The translations under genes were made by a program, and so were the position numbers. 64,000 bases of DNA from Bacteroidia bacterium (GTDB lineage Bacteria > Bacteroidota > Bacteroidia > NS11-12g > UBA955). Of the stretch, positions 24,928-34,073 are shown in pieces; positions within the stretch are counted from its first letter, which is position 1; each line of letters opens with the position of its first letter. The stretch spans positions 434,001 through 498,000 of the forward strand of contig JALOAG010000001.1 of the NCBI GenBank assembly GCA_023228875.1. The letters run 5' to 3'. The notes under the pieces are model-generated. The model was not told the origin of the DNA and did no database searches. It worked only from the letters and a program-made list of their open reading frames with translations.

Positions 24928-26148
24928 CTATCTTGAATAAATCTTTTGTATCCACATCATAGATCCATTGTGAAAGTAGTTACCGGAGTGAAGTAAAAAA
25001 GCAATCCAAAATCCAAATACAGGTGCAATGAGTTCCTTGTGTTGGTAACGAAGAATTTTCCTAACAAACATTCCAAACAGTAGTAAACCGAACAAACCCA
25101 TTTCGGAGAACCAACGTATTGCACCACTTGCACCATCAAATTTGTTAAAATGGGCAATATGAATATTGTGCTGTTCTAATGGTTGAATAATAGATTCGTC
25201 ATAAGCTTCTCCATGGCTACCCAATCCCCCGCCTAAGAGAGGGTTTGCAGTAAATTGATGCCAAGCGGTAATAGAATTTAGATAAATTGCTCGTGAGGAC
25301 GTGTTTGTTTGATTGAGAACCTCTTCTGTTGGGAGTTGCGGAAAATTTTGAAAAAGTTGGACAGTTTCCTTTATTCGTAATTGAGTACCTCGATATAAAG
25401 TGAATGATGTAATGAATAATAGAAATAATACTCCTGTAATCAGTTTGTAAACCATCTTGGTTTGTCTAAATGCAGAAAAAATGAAATATATACCTATGAC
25501 TAACCATCCGCCACCACTAAAGGTGAAGAATAAAGCTGTTAGTAATAGGAATAAGTATATCTTCTCTTTCACAATTAGCTTGCTTCCTTTTTCAATGTAA
25601 TAGATAATACACGGAATCAGAAGTAGTGCAAGCGGAAACGGTTCATTTGCAAAACTAAAACACCTATATAACCCCAGCCAGCCTCCTTTCTTGGGTGTTA
25701 TATGAATATCAAGCACATGCAGTATCTGTTCAGGAATAGTAAGAAATGCTGCAATAATGGCTATACTAAAGTAGGTATTAAGTATGCTTATTCTGTCTTT
25801 CTGCAGTTTGAACATTATAATCCATGCATAGCCGATAACGAGCCATCCAATGATTTGTTTACCCAATTGCAGGTATGAATATGGATGTATCAGATTACTT
25901 ATGATTGATGTTGATGCTATGATTAAAACAAAATATAACCATCGTTGATTCAATAACGTGCTTATTCCTAAGCGGTATATTCCATATCCAATAACAAGCA
26001 AGTACAAAGGATAGAACCAGTAAAAATCAAAAAGATTGAAAAAGTTAGGTGATTTGTCTGTAACAAACAGTGAGAGTACCATAAGGAAATTCAATATATC
26101 CAAAAAACTTGGAATTTTCGTTATGGTAAAAGTAGGTTTCATTTGCAT
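24928..26148 (-). CDS. O-antigen ligase / Wzy-like membrane protein
   Basis: A 406-residue polytopic inner-membrane protein with about ten to eleven hydrophobic helices. A periplasmic loop (about residues 265-345) contains TNTSSRAIYLNSITAWHQFTANPLLGGGLGSHGEAYDES, the pattern of the Wzy_C domain in WaaL ligases and Wzy polymerases (a conserved P-x-x-G-x-G with nearby arginine and histidine residues). It likely joins or polymerises glycans at the periplasmic face. The LmbE-type deacetylase gene lies 6 nt upstream on the same strand, so the two probably function in one envelope polysaccharide step. Ligase versus polymerase cannot be decided here. Confidence 0.75.
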   Translation of the reverse strand: MQMKPTFTITKIPSFLDILNFLMVLSLFVTDKSPNFFNLFDFYWFYPLYLLVIGYGIYRLGISTLLNQRWLYFVLIIASTSIISNLIHPYSYLQLGKQIIGWLVIGYAWIIMFKLQKDRISILNTYFSIAIIAAFLTIPEQILHVLDIHITPKKGGWLGLYRCFSFANEPFPLALLLIPCIIYYIEKGSKLIVKEKIYLFLLLTALFFTFSGGGWLVIGIYFIFSAFRQTKMVYKLITGVLFLLFITSFTLYRGTQLRIKETVQLFQNFPQLPTEEVLNQTNTSSRAIYLNSITAWHQFTANPLLGGGLGSHGEAYDESIIQPLEQHNIHIAHFNKFDGASGAIRWFSEMGLFGLLLFGMFVRKILRYQHKELIAPVFGFWIAFLLHSGNYFHNGSMMWIQKIYSR

Positions 26149-26154
26149 GTTGAA

Positions 26155-26796
26155 TTAGCCTACAGACCGTAGTACTTCAAATGTTTCAGCATATTTTGTA
26201 TGAATTTGTACACCTCGAGTAATTGCTAAGGAGCGTATAAAATCTGCATTGGCATATTGACGGTGAGATTGAGATTTGTAGATTCCCAATGCTTGAATTT
26301 TCTTCTGAATGTCTTCTTCAGACAATTTGATAAAACCACTTGTTACAAAATTCAAATTGTTCCAAGGCATTTCATAGCATAAAATACTACAAAACTTGAA
26401 TGCTCTTAACCCTTCTTCTGCAATCGTCTTATGATCTTGATGGATGTCATTGAGCGAAGGCATCAGTACAAGGGAAGGCTGGATTTTTTCTCTTAATGCA
26501 ATCAGATTTTCCAGAATCTCTTGTCTGTGATAATTAAATGTCCTCACTTCATAGTCAAATAAAATAAGGCGATTGCTTGGAATGCCCAGAATACGGGTAG
26601 CTTGTTTGACTTCTTTAATAAGAACATCTTCTTCAAATTCCGGTTGAACAGACTGTTTGCAAGCCGAAAAAGCAGCATAATAAACTTCTCTGCCGGCTTG
26701 ATTTAGTTTATGAATAGTACCTCCACAGCCAAATTCGCCATCATCTGTATGGGGTGCTAATACTAAAACCGGTGATTTGTCAGATGTTAGATTCAT
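26155..26796 (-). CDS. PIG-L/LmbE family N-deacetylase
   Basis: A 213-residue protein of the zinc-dependent PIG-L/LmbE family, which removes acetyl groups from N-acetylglucosaminyl substrates. The N-terminal zinc motif reads APHTDDGEFGCGGT (P-H-x-D-D; the usual second residue proline is threonine), and the distal histidine motif is SLNDIHQDHKTI. The frame opens with a TTG at 26808, but the ATG at 26796 is preferred. It is between a carboxyltransferase gene and the O-antigen-ligase-like gene on the same strand. Substrate is unknown: an envelope glycan is suggested by the neighbour, but BshB-type glucosaminyl-malate deacetylase is possible because bshC occurs 6 kb away. Confidence 0.82.
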   Translation of the reverse strand: MNLTSDKSPVLVLAPHTDDGEFGCGGTIHKLNQAGREVYYAAFSACKQSVQPEFEEDVLIKEVKQATRILGIPSNRLILFDYEVRTFNYHRQEILENLIALREKIQPSLVLMPSLNDIHQDHKTIAEEGLRAFKFCSILCYEMPWNNLNFVTSGFIKLSEEDIQKKIQALGIYKSQSHRQYANADFIRSLAITRGVQIHTKYAETFEVLRSVG

Positions 26797-26812
26797 AGAT
26801 GAGTGCAATTAT

Positions 26813-28354
26813 TTACAATGGAATATTACCATGCTTCTTTTTGGGCAGATTTACAACTTTGTTTTCAAGCATTTTAAAGGCTGCAATGAGTTTCTGACGT
26901 GTTTCTTCCGGGAAAATCACTTCATCTATGAAGCCTCGTTCAGCTGCTCTGTAGGGATTGGCAAAAATATGTGCATATTCTGCTTCTTTTTCCAACCATG
27001 CTTTTGCAGGGTCTGAAGAAGACTGGATGTCTTTCTTGAAAATGATTTCAGCAGCACCTTTTGCTCCCATTACAGCAATTTCTGCGGTGGGGTAAGCAAA
27101 ATTGATATCCGCACCAATGTGTTTGGAGTTCATTACATCATAAGCTCCTCCATAGGCTTTTCTGGTGATGACTGTAATTCTGGGGACAGTAGCTTCGCTA
27201 AATGCAAATAAAAGTTTAGCTCCGTTAGTGATAATGGCATTCCATTCTTGGTCAGTACCGGGTAAAAATCCCGGAACATCTTCAAAAACTAATATTGGAA
27301 TATTGAATGCATCACAAAATCGAACAAATCTTGCTCCTTTCTGTGAACTGTGTACATCCAAGCAACCAGCCAAGAAAGCAGGCTGATTAGCAACAATACC
27401 TATGCTTTTACCAGCCAATCGTGCAAAGCCAACCACTATATTCTCTGCAAAATTTTTGTGTACTTCAAAGAATGACCCTTCGTCAATCACACCCTCAATA
27501 ATTTCTCGAATATCATAAGGTTGATTGGCATTCTCCGGCACAATGTTTTTAAGCTGGTTACGACTTTCATCATCTTGTGGTGTATAAGGTATAGAAGGGG
27601 TTTTCTCTTCGCAATTCTGAGGAATATATGAAAGGAGTTTTTTTAAATTATTTAAGCAATCAATTTCATTGGTGAATGAAAAATGCGCAACTCCGGATTT
27701 GGATGAGTGCACGCTTGCTCCACCCAACTCTTCGCTTGTAACTTCTTCGTTGGTAACGGTTTTTACAACATTAGGACCGGTTACAAACATATAACTGGTG
27801 TTTTCAACCATACCAATAAAGTCAGTAATAGCAGGTGAATATACCGCACCCCCTGCACATGGACCCATAATTGCTGAAATTTGAGGAATTACTCCGGATG
27901 CCAAAGTGTTTCTATAGAATATATCTGCATAGCCTCCCAGTGAAACCACGCCTTCTTGTATGCGAGCACCACCGGAATCATTTAATCCAATGACGGGTGC
28001 GCCATTTTGCATCGCAAGATCCATGATTTTACAGATTTTCTCTGCATGAGTTTCAGACAATGAACCTCCGAATACAGTGAAATCTTGTGAAAATATATAG
28101 ACCAATCTTCCGTTTACACGTCCATATCCGGTAATCACTCCATCACCTAAGTATCGTTGTTTTTCCATCCCAAAATCATGGCTTCTATGCGTTACAAACG
28201 CGCCAATTTCCTGAAAAGTACCCTCGTCAAGAAAGAAATTGATTCTTTCTCTTGCAGTCAGCTTTCCTTTTTTATGTTGAGATTCAATTCGTTCTTGACC
28301 TCCTCCTTGCAGTGCAAGTTCTCTTTTGCTGTTTAGCTTTTCACGCTTATCCAT
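26813..28354 (-). CDS. Acyl-CoA carboxylase carboxyltransferase subunit (propionyl/methylmalonyl type)
   Basis: A 513-residue biotin-dependent carboxyltransferase, homodomain type with N- and C-terminal crotonase halves. Motifs are GGGQERIESQHKKGKLTARERI at the start, FSQDFTVFGGSLSETHAEKI, LNDSGGARIQEGV, GPCAGGAVYSPA, and in the second half GIVANQPAFLAGCLD, VFEDVPGFLPGTDQE, RKAYGGAYDVM and AVMGAKGAAEI. This matches PccB and the MmdA alpha subunit. It would move carboxyl from carboxybiotin to propionyl-CoA or the reverse. The biotin carboxylase/decarboxylase and carrier genes are not adjacent, so which complex it belongs to is open. It begins next to the yebC stop (0 nt). Confidence 0.92.
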   Translation of the reverse strand: MDKREKLNSKRELALQGGGQERIESQHKKGKLTARERINFFLDEGTFQEIGAFVTHRSHDFGMEKQRYLGDGVITGYGRVNGRLVYIFSQDFTVFGGSLSETHAEKICKIMDLAMQNGAPVIGLNDSGGARIQEGVVSLGGYADIFYRNTLASGVIPQISAIMGPCAGGAVYSPAITDFIGMVENTSYMFVTGPNVVKTVTNEEVTSEELGGASVHSSKSGVAHFSFTNEIDCLNNLKKLLSYIPQNCEEKTPSIPYTPQDDESRNQLKNIVPENANQPYDIREIIEGVIDEGSFFEVHKNFAENIVVGFARLAGKSIGIVANQPAFLAGCLDVHSSQKGARFVRFCDAFNIPILVFEDVPGFLPGTDQEWNAIITNGAKLLFAFSEATVPRITVITRKAYGGAYDVMNSKHIGADINFAYPTAEIAVMGAKGAAEIIFKKDIQSSSDPAKAWLEKEAEYAHIFANPYRAAERGFIDEVIFPEETRQKLIAAFKMLENKVVNLPKKKHGNIPL

Positions 28355-29113
28355 TTATTCTTTTTCTAATTCTTTCTCTAATTCTTCAGTCAGTTCCAGA
28401 TTATGATAGACCATGGTTACATCATCATCTTCTTCGAGTTTTTCTATGAGTTTAAAAACCTTGAGTGCTGTTTCGGTATCAAGTGTTGAAGTGCTTTTTG
28501 GGATGCGTTCTAATTTCGCACTGGCTACTTCAATATTTTTTTCTTCAAAACTCTTTTGCATTTTGCCAAAGTCTTCAAAAGCAGAGGTAACAATAACCAT
28601 GTCTTCCTCCCAATCTATATCTTCGGCTCCCATTTCAATTAATTCAAGTTCAAATTCATCTTGAGAAAAACGGGCAATGGCGCTTTTGTTAATTTCAAAA
28701 ATACCTTTTTGGTCAAAAATAAATGAGAGCGAACCATTAGTGCCCAAATTACCATTGTGTTTATTGAATGCCGCACGAACATTTGCAACAGTTCTTGTCG
28801 GATTGTCGGTTGTTGCCTCAACAAATACAGCAATACCTCCGGTTGCATAGCCTTCATAAGTAGCGTTTTGTAAGTTTGCACCTTCGCCACCGGCTCCTTT
28901 TTTAATTGCTTTTTCAATTGTGTCTTTAGGCATGTTGACTCCTTTTGCATTTTGGATAGCCAATCTAAGATTAGGATTGAAATTTGGATCCGGTCCACCG
29001 TCTCTTGCTGCCATGGTGATATTTTTAATGATACCCGTAAATGCTTTAGAGCGTTTTGCGTCTTGCTTTGCTTTCCTATGTTTGATGTTTGCCCATTTAC
29101 TATGTCCTGACAT
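28355..29113 (-). CDS. yebC: YebC/PmpR family protein
   Basis: A 252-residue protein of the YebC/TACO1 family. These bind DNA as regulators in some bacteria and help ribosomes translate stalling sequences in others. The N-terminus MSGHSKWANIKHRKAKQDAKR is the family signature, followed by DGGPDPNFNPNLRLAIQNAK, NMPKDTIEKAIKKG, YEGYATGGIAVFVE and TDNPTRTVANVRAAFNK. The C-terminus is acidic and glutamate-rich. The carboxyltransferase gene starts immediately after its stop. A weak TTnnTTTG box (29140-29147) lies upstream. Confidence 0.94.
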   Translation of the reverse strand: MSGHSKWANIKHRKAKQDAKRSKAFTGIIKNITMAARDGGPDPNFNPNLRLAIQNAKGVNMPKDTIEKAIKKGAGGEGANLQNATYEGYATGGIAVFVEATTDNPTRTVANVRAAFNKHNGNLGTNGSLSFIFDQKGIFEINKSAIARFSQDEFELELIEMGAEDIDWEEDMVIVTSAFEDFGKMQKSFEEKNIEVASAKLERIPKSTSTLDTETALKVFKLIEKLEEDDDVTMVYHNLELTEELEKELEKE

Positions 29114-29228
29114 AACTCTGTTGAAATTTGTTTTGGTTGCAAATTAAGGGCTTTTTAAGCGAAATTTAATGACTGTCTACCAAACTATAATGGTTATCAT
29201 TGCATAAAAGAACTGTAAATTATTTTAA

Positions 29229-29963
29229 ATGTTGGCAATAATCATCGCAGCCGTTATCCCAATTGTCTTTATTGCTTTTGTAATATATTTGCTTGATACT
29301 GAAAGGGAGCCTATTGCACTGCTTATACGCTGTTTTTTATGGGGAATGATTATCGTAATCCCTGTTGTGTTGGTTGAGAGTTTGTTGCAAATGTTTGGCA
29401 ACAATTTCGGGTTAAATAGCTTTGCTCAAAGTATTTATGATGCTTTCCTCATTGCCGGTTCAACTGAAGAAGTGTTTAAGTTCGTTGCAGTTTGGCATAT
29501 ACTCAGGAAGACAAAATACTTTGACCAGTTCTATGATGGAATTGTCTTTGCTGTCTTTGTGTCATTAGGTTTTGCATTGGTTGAGAATATTCTTTATGTA
29601 GCTGAACATGGAATGACAATTGCTTTGATTAGAGGTTTTTTGTCTGTACCTGCTCATGCGTTTTTTGCAATTTTTATGGGTTATCATCTTTCTTTATGGA
29701 GAATTGGCAAACCGCATCATCGAGCAGCAAATCTTATTCTGGCTATTGTTATCCCCATTACAGTTCATGGATTATTTGACTTTTTCTTAATGGATGTTAG
29801 TAAGAGAGTGGAATCGCATCCTTTTATTGTAATTGTGTATATGCTCGCTTTTTTCTCATTGAATATCTGGTTCTGGCGGGCTGCATACAAACGTATTAAA
29901 TTCTATCTCAAAAAGGATTTGCAAAATTTGAATTTACATAAAAAGGAGAAGAATAATAGTTAG
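29229..29963 (+). CDS. PrsW-like intramembrane metalloprotease
   Basis: A 244-residue polytopic membrane protein with about seven to eight helices. Conserved glutamate and histidine motifs of the PrsW/CPBP superfamily are visible: STEEVFKF (E80, E81, K84), GFALVENILYV, FLSVPAHAFFAIFMGYHL and ITVHGLFDFFL. B. subtilis PrsW cleaves an anti-sigma factor; no anti-sigma or ECF gene is nearby here, so the substrate is unknown. The stop overlaps that of the convergent uvrB by 4 nt. The start is the ATG at 29229. Confidence 0.83.
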   Translation: MLAIIIAAVIPIVFIAFVIYLLDTEREPIALLIRCFLWGMIIVIPVVLVESLLQMFGNNFGLNSFAQSIYDAFLIAGSTEEVFKFVAVWHILRKTKYFDQFYDGIVFAVFVSLGFALVENILYVAEHGMTIALIRGFLSVPAHAFFAIFMGYHLSLWRIGKPHHRAANLILAIVIPITVHGLFDFFLMDVSKRVESHPFIVIVYMLAFFSLNIWFWRAAYKRIKFYLKKDLQNLNLHKKEKNNS

Positions 29964-31981
29964 TCTTGTAATTTGCTCTTTATTTCATCCATTAAATCCC
30001 GAAGCCTTGCAGCTTCAAGGAACTCTAAATTTTTAGCAGCTTTGTACATTTCTTTTTCAGTTCGTTTTAATGCTTTTTCTAATGATTGTTTGCTCATGAA
30101 CTCAAGTGCAGGGTCGGCTGCCGTATTCATTTTCTCCTGCATGATATAAGGTTTTAACTCTTCATTCTTAATAGCATCTGCAACAGAAGTTTGTTTTAAA
30201 ATTTGCTCGTTGGATTTTCGAATTGTTTTGGGAGTAATGCTGTGTTCTAAATTGTATTTAATCTGAATCTCACGTCTTCTGTTAGTCTCTTCAATTGTTT
30301 GTTGCATTGAACCTGTAATTACATCGGCATACATAATTACTCTACCCCTGTCGTTCCTAGCTGCCCTACCAATGGTTTGCACTAATGAAGTGGTTGAACG
30401 CAGAAAGCCCTCTTTGTCAGCATCCATGATTGCCACTAAGCTGACTTCGGGCAAATCTAATCCTTCTCTTAGCAGGTTGATACCTACCAAAACATCAATA
30501 ATGCCTAAGCGTAATTGACGAAGAATTTCAACTCGCTCTAAAGTCTTAACTTCGGAATGTATATACCGTGCTTTGATATTCAGGTTTTCCAAATATTTAC
30601 TCAACTCTTCAGCCATTCGTTTTGTGAGTGTTGTAACCAACACGCGGTCTCCTTCTTTAATTGATTTATCAATTTCGTTTAATAAGTCGTCAACCTGATT
30701 GATACACGGGCGAACTTCAATAATCGGGTCTAATAATCCCGTAGGTCTGATAAGTTGTTCAACAATCACACCTTCTGAATCATTAATTTCGAAGTCTGAA
30801 GGTGTTGCACTTACATACACTGTTTGAGGCACAAGATTGTAAAATTCTTCAAATTTGAGGGGTCTATTGTCAAGTGCCGCGGGTAGTCTAAAGCCATATT
30901 CTACTAAGTTGTTCTTGCGAGAGCGGTCTCCGCCATACATGGCTCTCAATTGAGGTAGCGAAACATGGCTTTCATCAATAAATACTAAGAAATCTTTTGG
31001 GAAATAGTCTAATAAACAGAAAGGGCGTTCTCCAGCCAATCTCCTGTCAAGATACCGACTGTAATTTTCTATTCCGCTACAATAACCAAGTTCTCGAATC
31101 ATCTCTAAGTCAAAATTCACTCTTTCGTCAAGTCTTTTGGCTTCTATTGGACGTTCAGTCTCATTGAAATAAGCTACTCTGGTTATCAAGTCATCCTGAA
31201 TCTGTCTTATTGCAGATTGTAATTTGTCTTTTGGTGAAACATAAATATTAGCAGGGAAAATGGCTGCTTCGCTTAATTGTTCAAAAGAATTGCCGGTAAG
31301 CGGATCTATTTTTTGAATCTCTTCGATTTCATTGCCAAAAAATAATATTCTCAAGGCATAGTCAGCATAAGCAAGATATACATCCACTACATCACCAGAA
31401 ACTCTAAAGTTACCTCTATTAAAGTCCGCTGTAGTTCTGGAATACAATCCGTCCACTAATGCGTGGAGTAGTGTTTGCCTACTCAGCGTTTTACCTTTAT
31501 AAATCCGCACAATGCTCCCTTCATAATCCTTGGGATTACCCGCTCCATATATACAAGAAACAGATGCGACAACAACAACATCGCGTCTGCCTGATAAAAG
31601 TGATGATATCGTCTTAAGTCTGAATTTTTCGATTTCATCATTTATGCTCAAATCCTTTTCAATATAGACTCCGGTGGTGGGTACAAATGCTTCCGGTTGA
31701 TAATAGTCATAGTATGAAACAAAATATTCAACTGCATTTTCAGGAAAAAACTCCTTGAATTCACCATATAATTGAGCTACTAAAGTTTTGTTATGGCTCA
31801 ATATCAGTGTGGGTTTTTGGACTCTTTCAATCACATTAGCCATTGTGAAAGTTTTGCCCGAACCCGTAACGCCCAGCAGTGTTTGTGCCTTTAATCCATT
31901 TTCAATTCCTTCGGTTAATTGTTTAATTGCCTGGGGTTGATCGCCTGTTGGTTTAAATGGAGAAATAAGTTTAAAAGGCAT
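29960..31981 (-). CDS. uvrB: Excinuclease ABC subunit B
   Basis: A 673-residue nucleotide excision repair helicase-like protein that receives damage from UvrA and loads UvrC. It has GVTGSGKTFTMANV (Walker A), the beta-hairpin region VEYFVSYYDYYQPEA, FIDESHVSLPQLRAMYGGDRSRK, the helicase C motifs GINLLREGLDLPEV and QTIGRAARN, and the C-terminal UVR motif around EKEMYKAAKNLEFLEAARLRD. Length is typical. The TATCTTTG box is only 4 nt upstream of the ATG, so the mRNA may be leaderless. It overlaps the convergent PrsW-like gene by 4 nt. Confidence 0.98.
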   Translation of the reverse strand: MPFKLISPFKPTGDQPQAIKQLTEGIENGLKAQTLLGVTGSGKTFTMANVIERVQKPTLILSHNKTLVAQLYGEFKEFFPENAVEYFVSYYDYYQPEAFVPTTGVYIEKDLSINDEIEKFRLKTISSLLSGRRDVVVVASVSCIYGAGNPKDYEGSIVRIYKGKTLSRQTLLHALVDGLYSRTTADFNRGNFRVSGDVVDVYLAYADYALRILFFGNEIEEIQKIDPLTGNSFEQLSEAAIFPANIYVSPKDKLQSAIRQIQDDLITRVAYFNETERPIEAKRLDERVNFDLEMIRELGYCSGIENYSRYLDRRLAGERPFCLLDYFPKDFLVFIDESHVSLPQLRAMYGGDRSRKNNLVEYGFRLPAALDNRPLKFEEFYNLVPQTVYVSATPSDFEINDSEGVIVEQLIRPTGLLDPIIEVRPCINQVDDLLNEIDKSIKEGDRVLVTTLTKRMAEELSKYLENLNIKARYIHSEVKTLERVEILRQLRLGIIDVLVGINLLREGLDLPEVSLVAIMDADKEGFLRSTTSLVQTIGRAARNDRGRVIMYADVITGSMQQTIEETNRRREIQIKYNLEHSITPKTIRKSNEQILKQTSVADAIKNEELKPYIMQEKMNTAADPALEFMSKQSLEKALKRTEKEMYKAAKNLEFLEAARLRDLMDEIKSKLQD

Positions 31982-31985
31982 GGTG

Positions 31986-31993
31986 CAAAGATA
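31986..31993 (-). promoter_or_regulatory. Bacteroidota -7 box abutting uvrB
   Basis: TATCTTTG on the minus strand followed by CACC and then the uvrB ATG. With the transcription start a few bases after the box, the mRNA would begin at or next to the start codon. No TTTG at standard -33 spacing. Confidence 0.42.
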
Positions 31994-32088
31994 GATTATA
32001 AATCATGGATGAGAAGAGGAGGTTGTAGGCAATCTAATGGTAATAAAATGTACATTCGTGCATAAGGAAACCGGATTTATATCATGAA

Positions 32089-32856
32089 TTATTGATCGAG
32101 AAACTTTATTAATTCTTGATAAAATTGACCTTGATTTTCTGCATGTAACCAATGCCCGGCATCTTTGATAGTTACAAACTCTGCAAACGGAAAAAGCTCT
32201 TTGATATCTGCTAAGTCTTTCTCTCTTATATAGCCTGATTTTTCACCTCTCATGAACAAAGTAGGAATACTGATTGGGAATGGAATGTCAATCTTGCCTG
32301 AAATTTCATTATAAGCAGCTTCAATTGCTTGTACATTACATTTAAGTTGAAAGCCTTTGTCTGCGCGTTCTAAATTTTTTAACAAAAACATTCTAATACC
32401 TACATTTGCCTCGTATTTAGCGAAAGCTTCATCTGCTTCTTGACGAGTCTGAAATTTGCTAAAATCAATTTCATTAAATGCTCTAAAGTATATTCCATGA
32501 GCTGGAGGATATGCTTGAGGTCCAATATCTGCAATAATCAATTTGGATAAGAATTGGGGAAAGTCAACTGCAAACTGCATAGCAACCTTGCCACCCATAG
32601 AATGTCCCAGCAGTATGATATTATTCAAATGATGTTTTTGGCAAAATTCTGCTATATCCTGTGCCATTGCCGCAAAGGTCATAACAGATGAATGAGGTGA
32701 GCGACCATGATTGCGAAGGTCAACTGCAAAAACTGCATATTGTTCACCAAGCAACTTTGCGTGATATTGCCAATTATCTAACATCCCAAAAAGTCCATGT
32801 AGGATGATGATAGGTGGATTGTCTTTATTTCCGTATTGTTTGAACGCAAGTTCCAT
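32089..32856 (-). CDS. Alpha/beta hydrolase (YbfF-like esterase)
   Basis: A 255-residue single-domain alpha/beta hydrolase. The oxyanion motif is ILHGLFGMLDNW, the nucleophile elbow is GHSMGGKVAM, the acid is near LFMRGEKSGYI, and the histidine is in DAGHWLHAEN. The pattern resembles E. coli YbfF and other small acyl esterases; natural substrate unknown. The open frame starts at 32982, overlapping gap. I prefer the ATG at 32856, because a TATCTTTG box lies 8 nt before it and the extra 42 residues are not conserved in type. Confidence 0.86.
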   Translation of the reverse strand: MELAFKQYGNKDNPPIIILHGLFGMLDNWQYHAKLLGEQYAVFAVDLRNHGRSPHSSVMTFAAMAQDIAEFCQKHHLNNIILLGHSMGGKVAMQFAVDFPQFLSKLIIADIGPQAYPPAHGIYFRAFNEIDFSKFQTRQEADEAFAKYEANVGIRMFLLKNLERADKGFQLKCNVQAIEAAYNEISGKIDIPFPISIPTLFMRGEKSGYIREKDLADIKELFPFAEFVTIKDAGHWLHAENQGQFYQELIKFLDQ

Positions 32857-32864
32857 TTCGCCTG

Positions 32865-32872
32865 CAAAGATA
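32865..32872 (-). promoter_or_regulatory. Bacteroidota -7 box for the hydrolase at 32856
   Basis: TATCTTTG followed by C on the minus strand, 8 nt before the ATG at 32856. It decides the start codon against the longer frame. The leader would be at most a few bases. Confidence 0.42.
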
Positions 32873-32913
32873 GATATTAACGCATGACCGTATTTCCTAT
32901 ACTTAGGATTCTC

Positions 32914-32944
32914 TTGGAATTGGGGTTTATGTCCATTACTTTTG
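32914..32944 (+). promoter_or_regulatory. Bacteroidota-type promoter for gap
   Basis: TTG at 32914-32916, a 20-nt spacer and TACTTTTG at 32937-32944. The gap ATG is 25 nt downstream. It lies back to back with the hydrolase promoter at 32865. Confidence 0.55.
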
Positions 32945-32969
32945 TGGCTAATAAAAAAACTAAATAGAG

Positions 32970-33959
32970 ATGAGAATTGCAATAAATGGATTTGGACGCA
33001 TTGGACGACTTACTTATAAAATTTTATTAGAAAAAAAGGATGTTGAAATAGTAGCGGTCAATGACTTGACTGACACAAAAACATTGGCACACCTGTTAAA
33101 ATATGATTCAGTTCATGGTATTTTTAAAGGGGCTGTTTCTTATGATGAACACTCTATCATTGTGAATAATAAAAAAACAGAAGTGTTTGCTGAAACATCA
33201 CCGGAGAATTTACCTTGGAAAGAACTTGGAGTAGATGTTGTTATTGAATCAACAGGAAGATTTACTGATATTGAACATGCTTCTTTACACATTAAAGCAG
33301 GGGCGAAAAAAGTAGTAATCTCTGCTCCCGGCAAAGGAGAAGGACTAAAAACCATTGTATTGGGAGTAAATGAACATGCCTTGGATGGAAGCGAGACTGT
33401 CGTGTCAAACGCTTCATGTACCACTAATTGTTTAGCACCAATGGTTAAAATTCTGGATGATTTATGTGGTGTAGAGCATGGATTTATGACAACTACGCAT
33501 GCATATACAGCAGACCAAAGGCTTCAAGATGCTCCCCATAAAGATTTACGTAGGGCAAGAGCGGCAGCCTACTCTATTATTCCTACAAGTACCGGGGCTG
33601 CAAAGGCTGTGGGTGAAGTTTTGCCACATCTAAAAGGTAAATTAAATGGTATTGCACTCAGAGTCCCGGTGCCTGACGGGTCAATCAATGACTTTGTTTG
33701 TGTAGTAAGAAACCCAAAATCTGTTGAAGAAATAAATCAGACATTCAAAAACGCTGCTGAAGGTGCCATGAAAGGGATATTGGAATATTCCGAAGAACCA
33801 TTAGTCTCCATAGACATAGTTGGAAACACTCACTCATGTATTTTTGACAGTGAGTTAACTATGGTCTATGGCAATACTGTGAAGATAGTCGGATGGTATG
33901 ATAATGAAATGGGGTATTCAAATAGAATTGCAGACCTTGCTCTAAAAGTTGCCGGATAA
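32970..33959 (+). CDS. gap: Glyceraldehyde-3-phosphate dehydrogenase, type I
   Basis: A 329-residue glycolytic enzyme oxidising glyceraldehyde 3-phosphate with NAD(P) and phosphate. The Rossmann motif is INGFGRIGRLTY; the catalytic cysteine is C150 in SNASCTTNCLAP, with the partner histidine in the conserved HAYTADQRLQDAPHKDLRRAR neighbourhood. The C-terminal motif is WYDNEMGYSNRIADL. The residue after the second beta-strand is an aspartate-containing NDLTD, which suggests NAD preference. It has its own consensus promoter and no evident terminator before the following lipoprotein gene. Confidence 0.97.
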   Translation: MRIAINGFGRIGRLTYKILLEKKDVEIVAVNDLTDTKTLAHLLKYDSVHGIFKGAVSYDEHSIIVNNKKTEVFAETSPENLPWKELGVDVVIESTGRFTDIEHASLHIKAGAKKVVISAPGKGEGLKTIVLGVNEHALDGSETVVSNASCTTNCLAPMVKILDDLCGVEHGFMTTTHAYTADQRLQDAPHKDLRRARAAAYSIIPTSTGAAKAVGEVLPHLKGKLNGIALRVPVPDGSINDFVCVVRNPKSVEEINQTFKNAAEGAMKGILEYSEEPLVSIDIVGNTHSCIFDSELTMVYGNTVKIVGWYDNEMGYSNRIADLALKVAG

Positions 33960-34038
33960 AATTCTCAAATCTGTTCTGTGTTAAACATACGTTCATTACT
34001 TTTCTTTTAAATCGGAACATATTATAAAAATTTATGTA

Positions 34039-34046
34039 TAAGTTTG
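34039..34046 (+). promoter_or_regulatory. Bacteroidota -7 box for the Pmp3 lipoprotein gene
   Basis: TAAGTTTG, 27 nt before the ATG at 34074. Exact TAnnTTTG match. No clear -33 element. Confidence 0.38.
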
Positions 34047-34073
34047 ACCCCGAAACTAAATACAATAAAATTT

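Noticed and set aside
28639..29142. Minus-strand frame of 167 residues overlapping yebC
   Set aside because: It is a different frame of the same strand as yebC, starts just upstream of the yebC ATG, and shows no family pattern; yebC is strongly supported.
32857..32982. N-terminal extension of the hydrolase gene from 32856 to 32982
   Set aside because: A TATCTTTG box ends at 32865 and the extension overlaps the gap start; the shorter ATG gives the standard hydrolase start.
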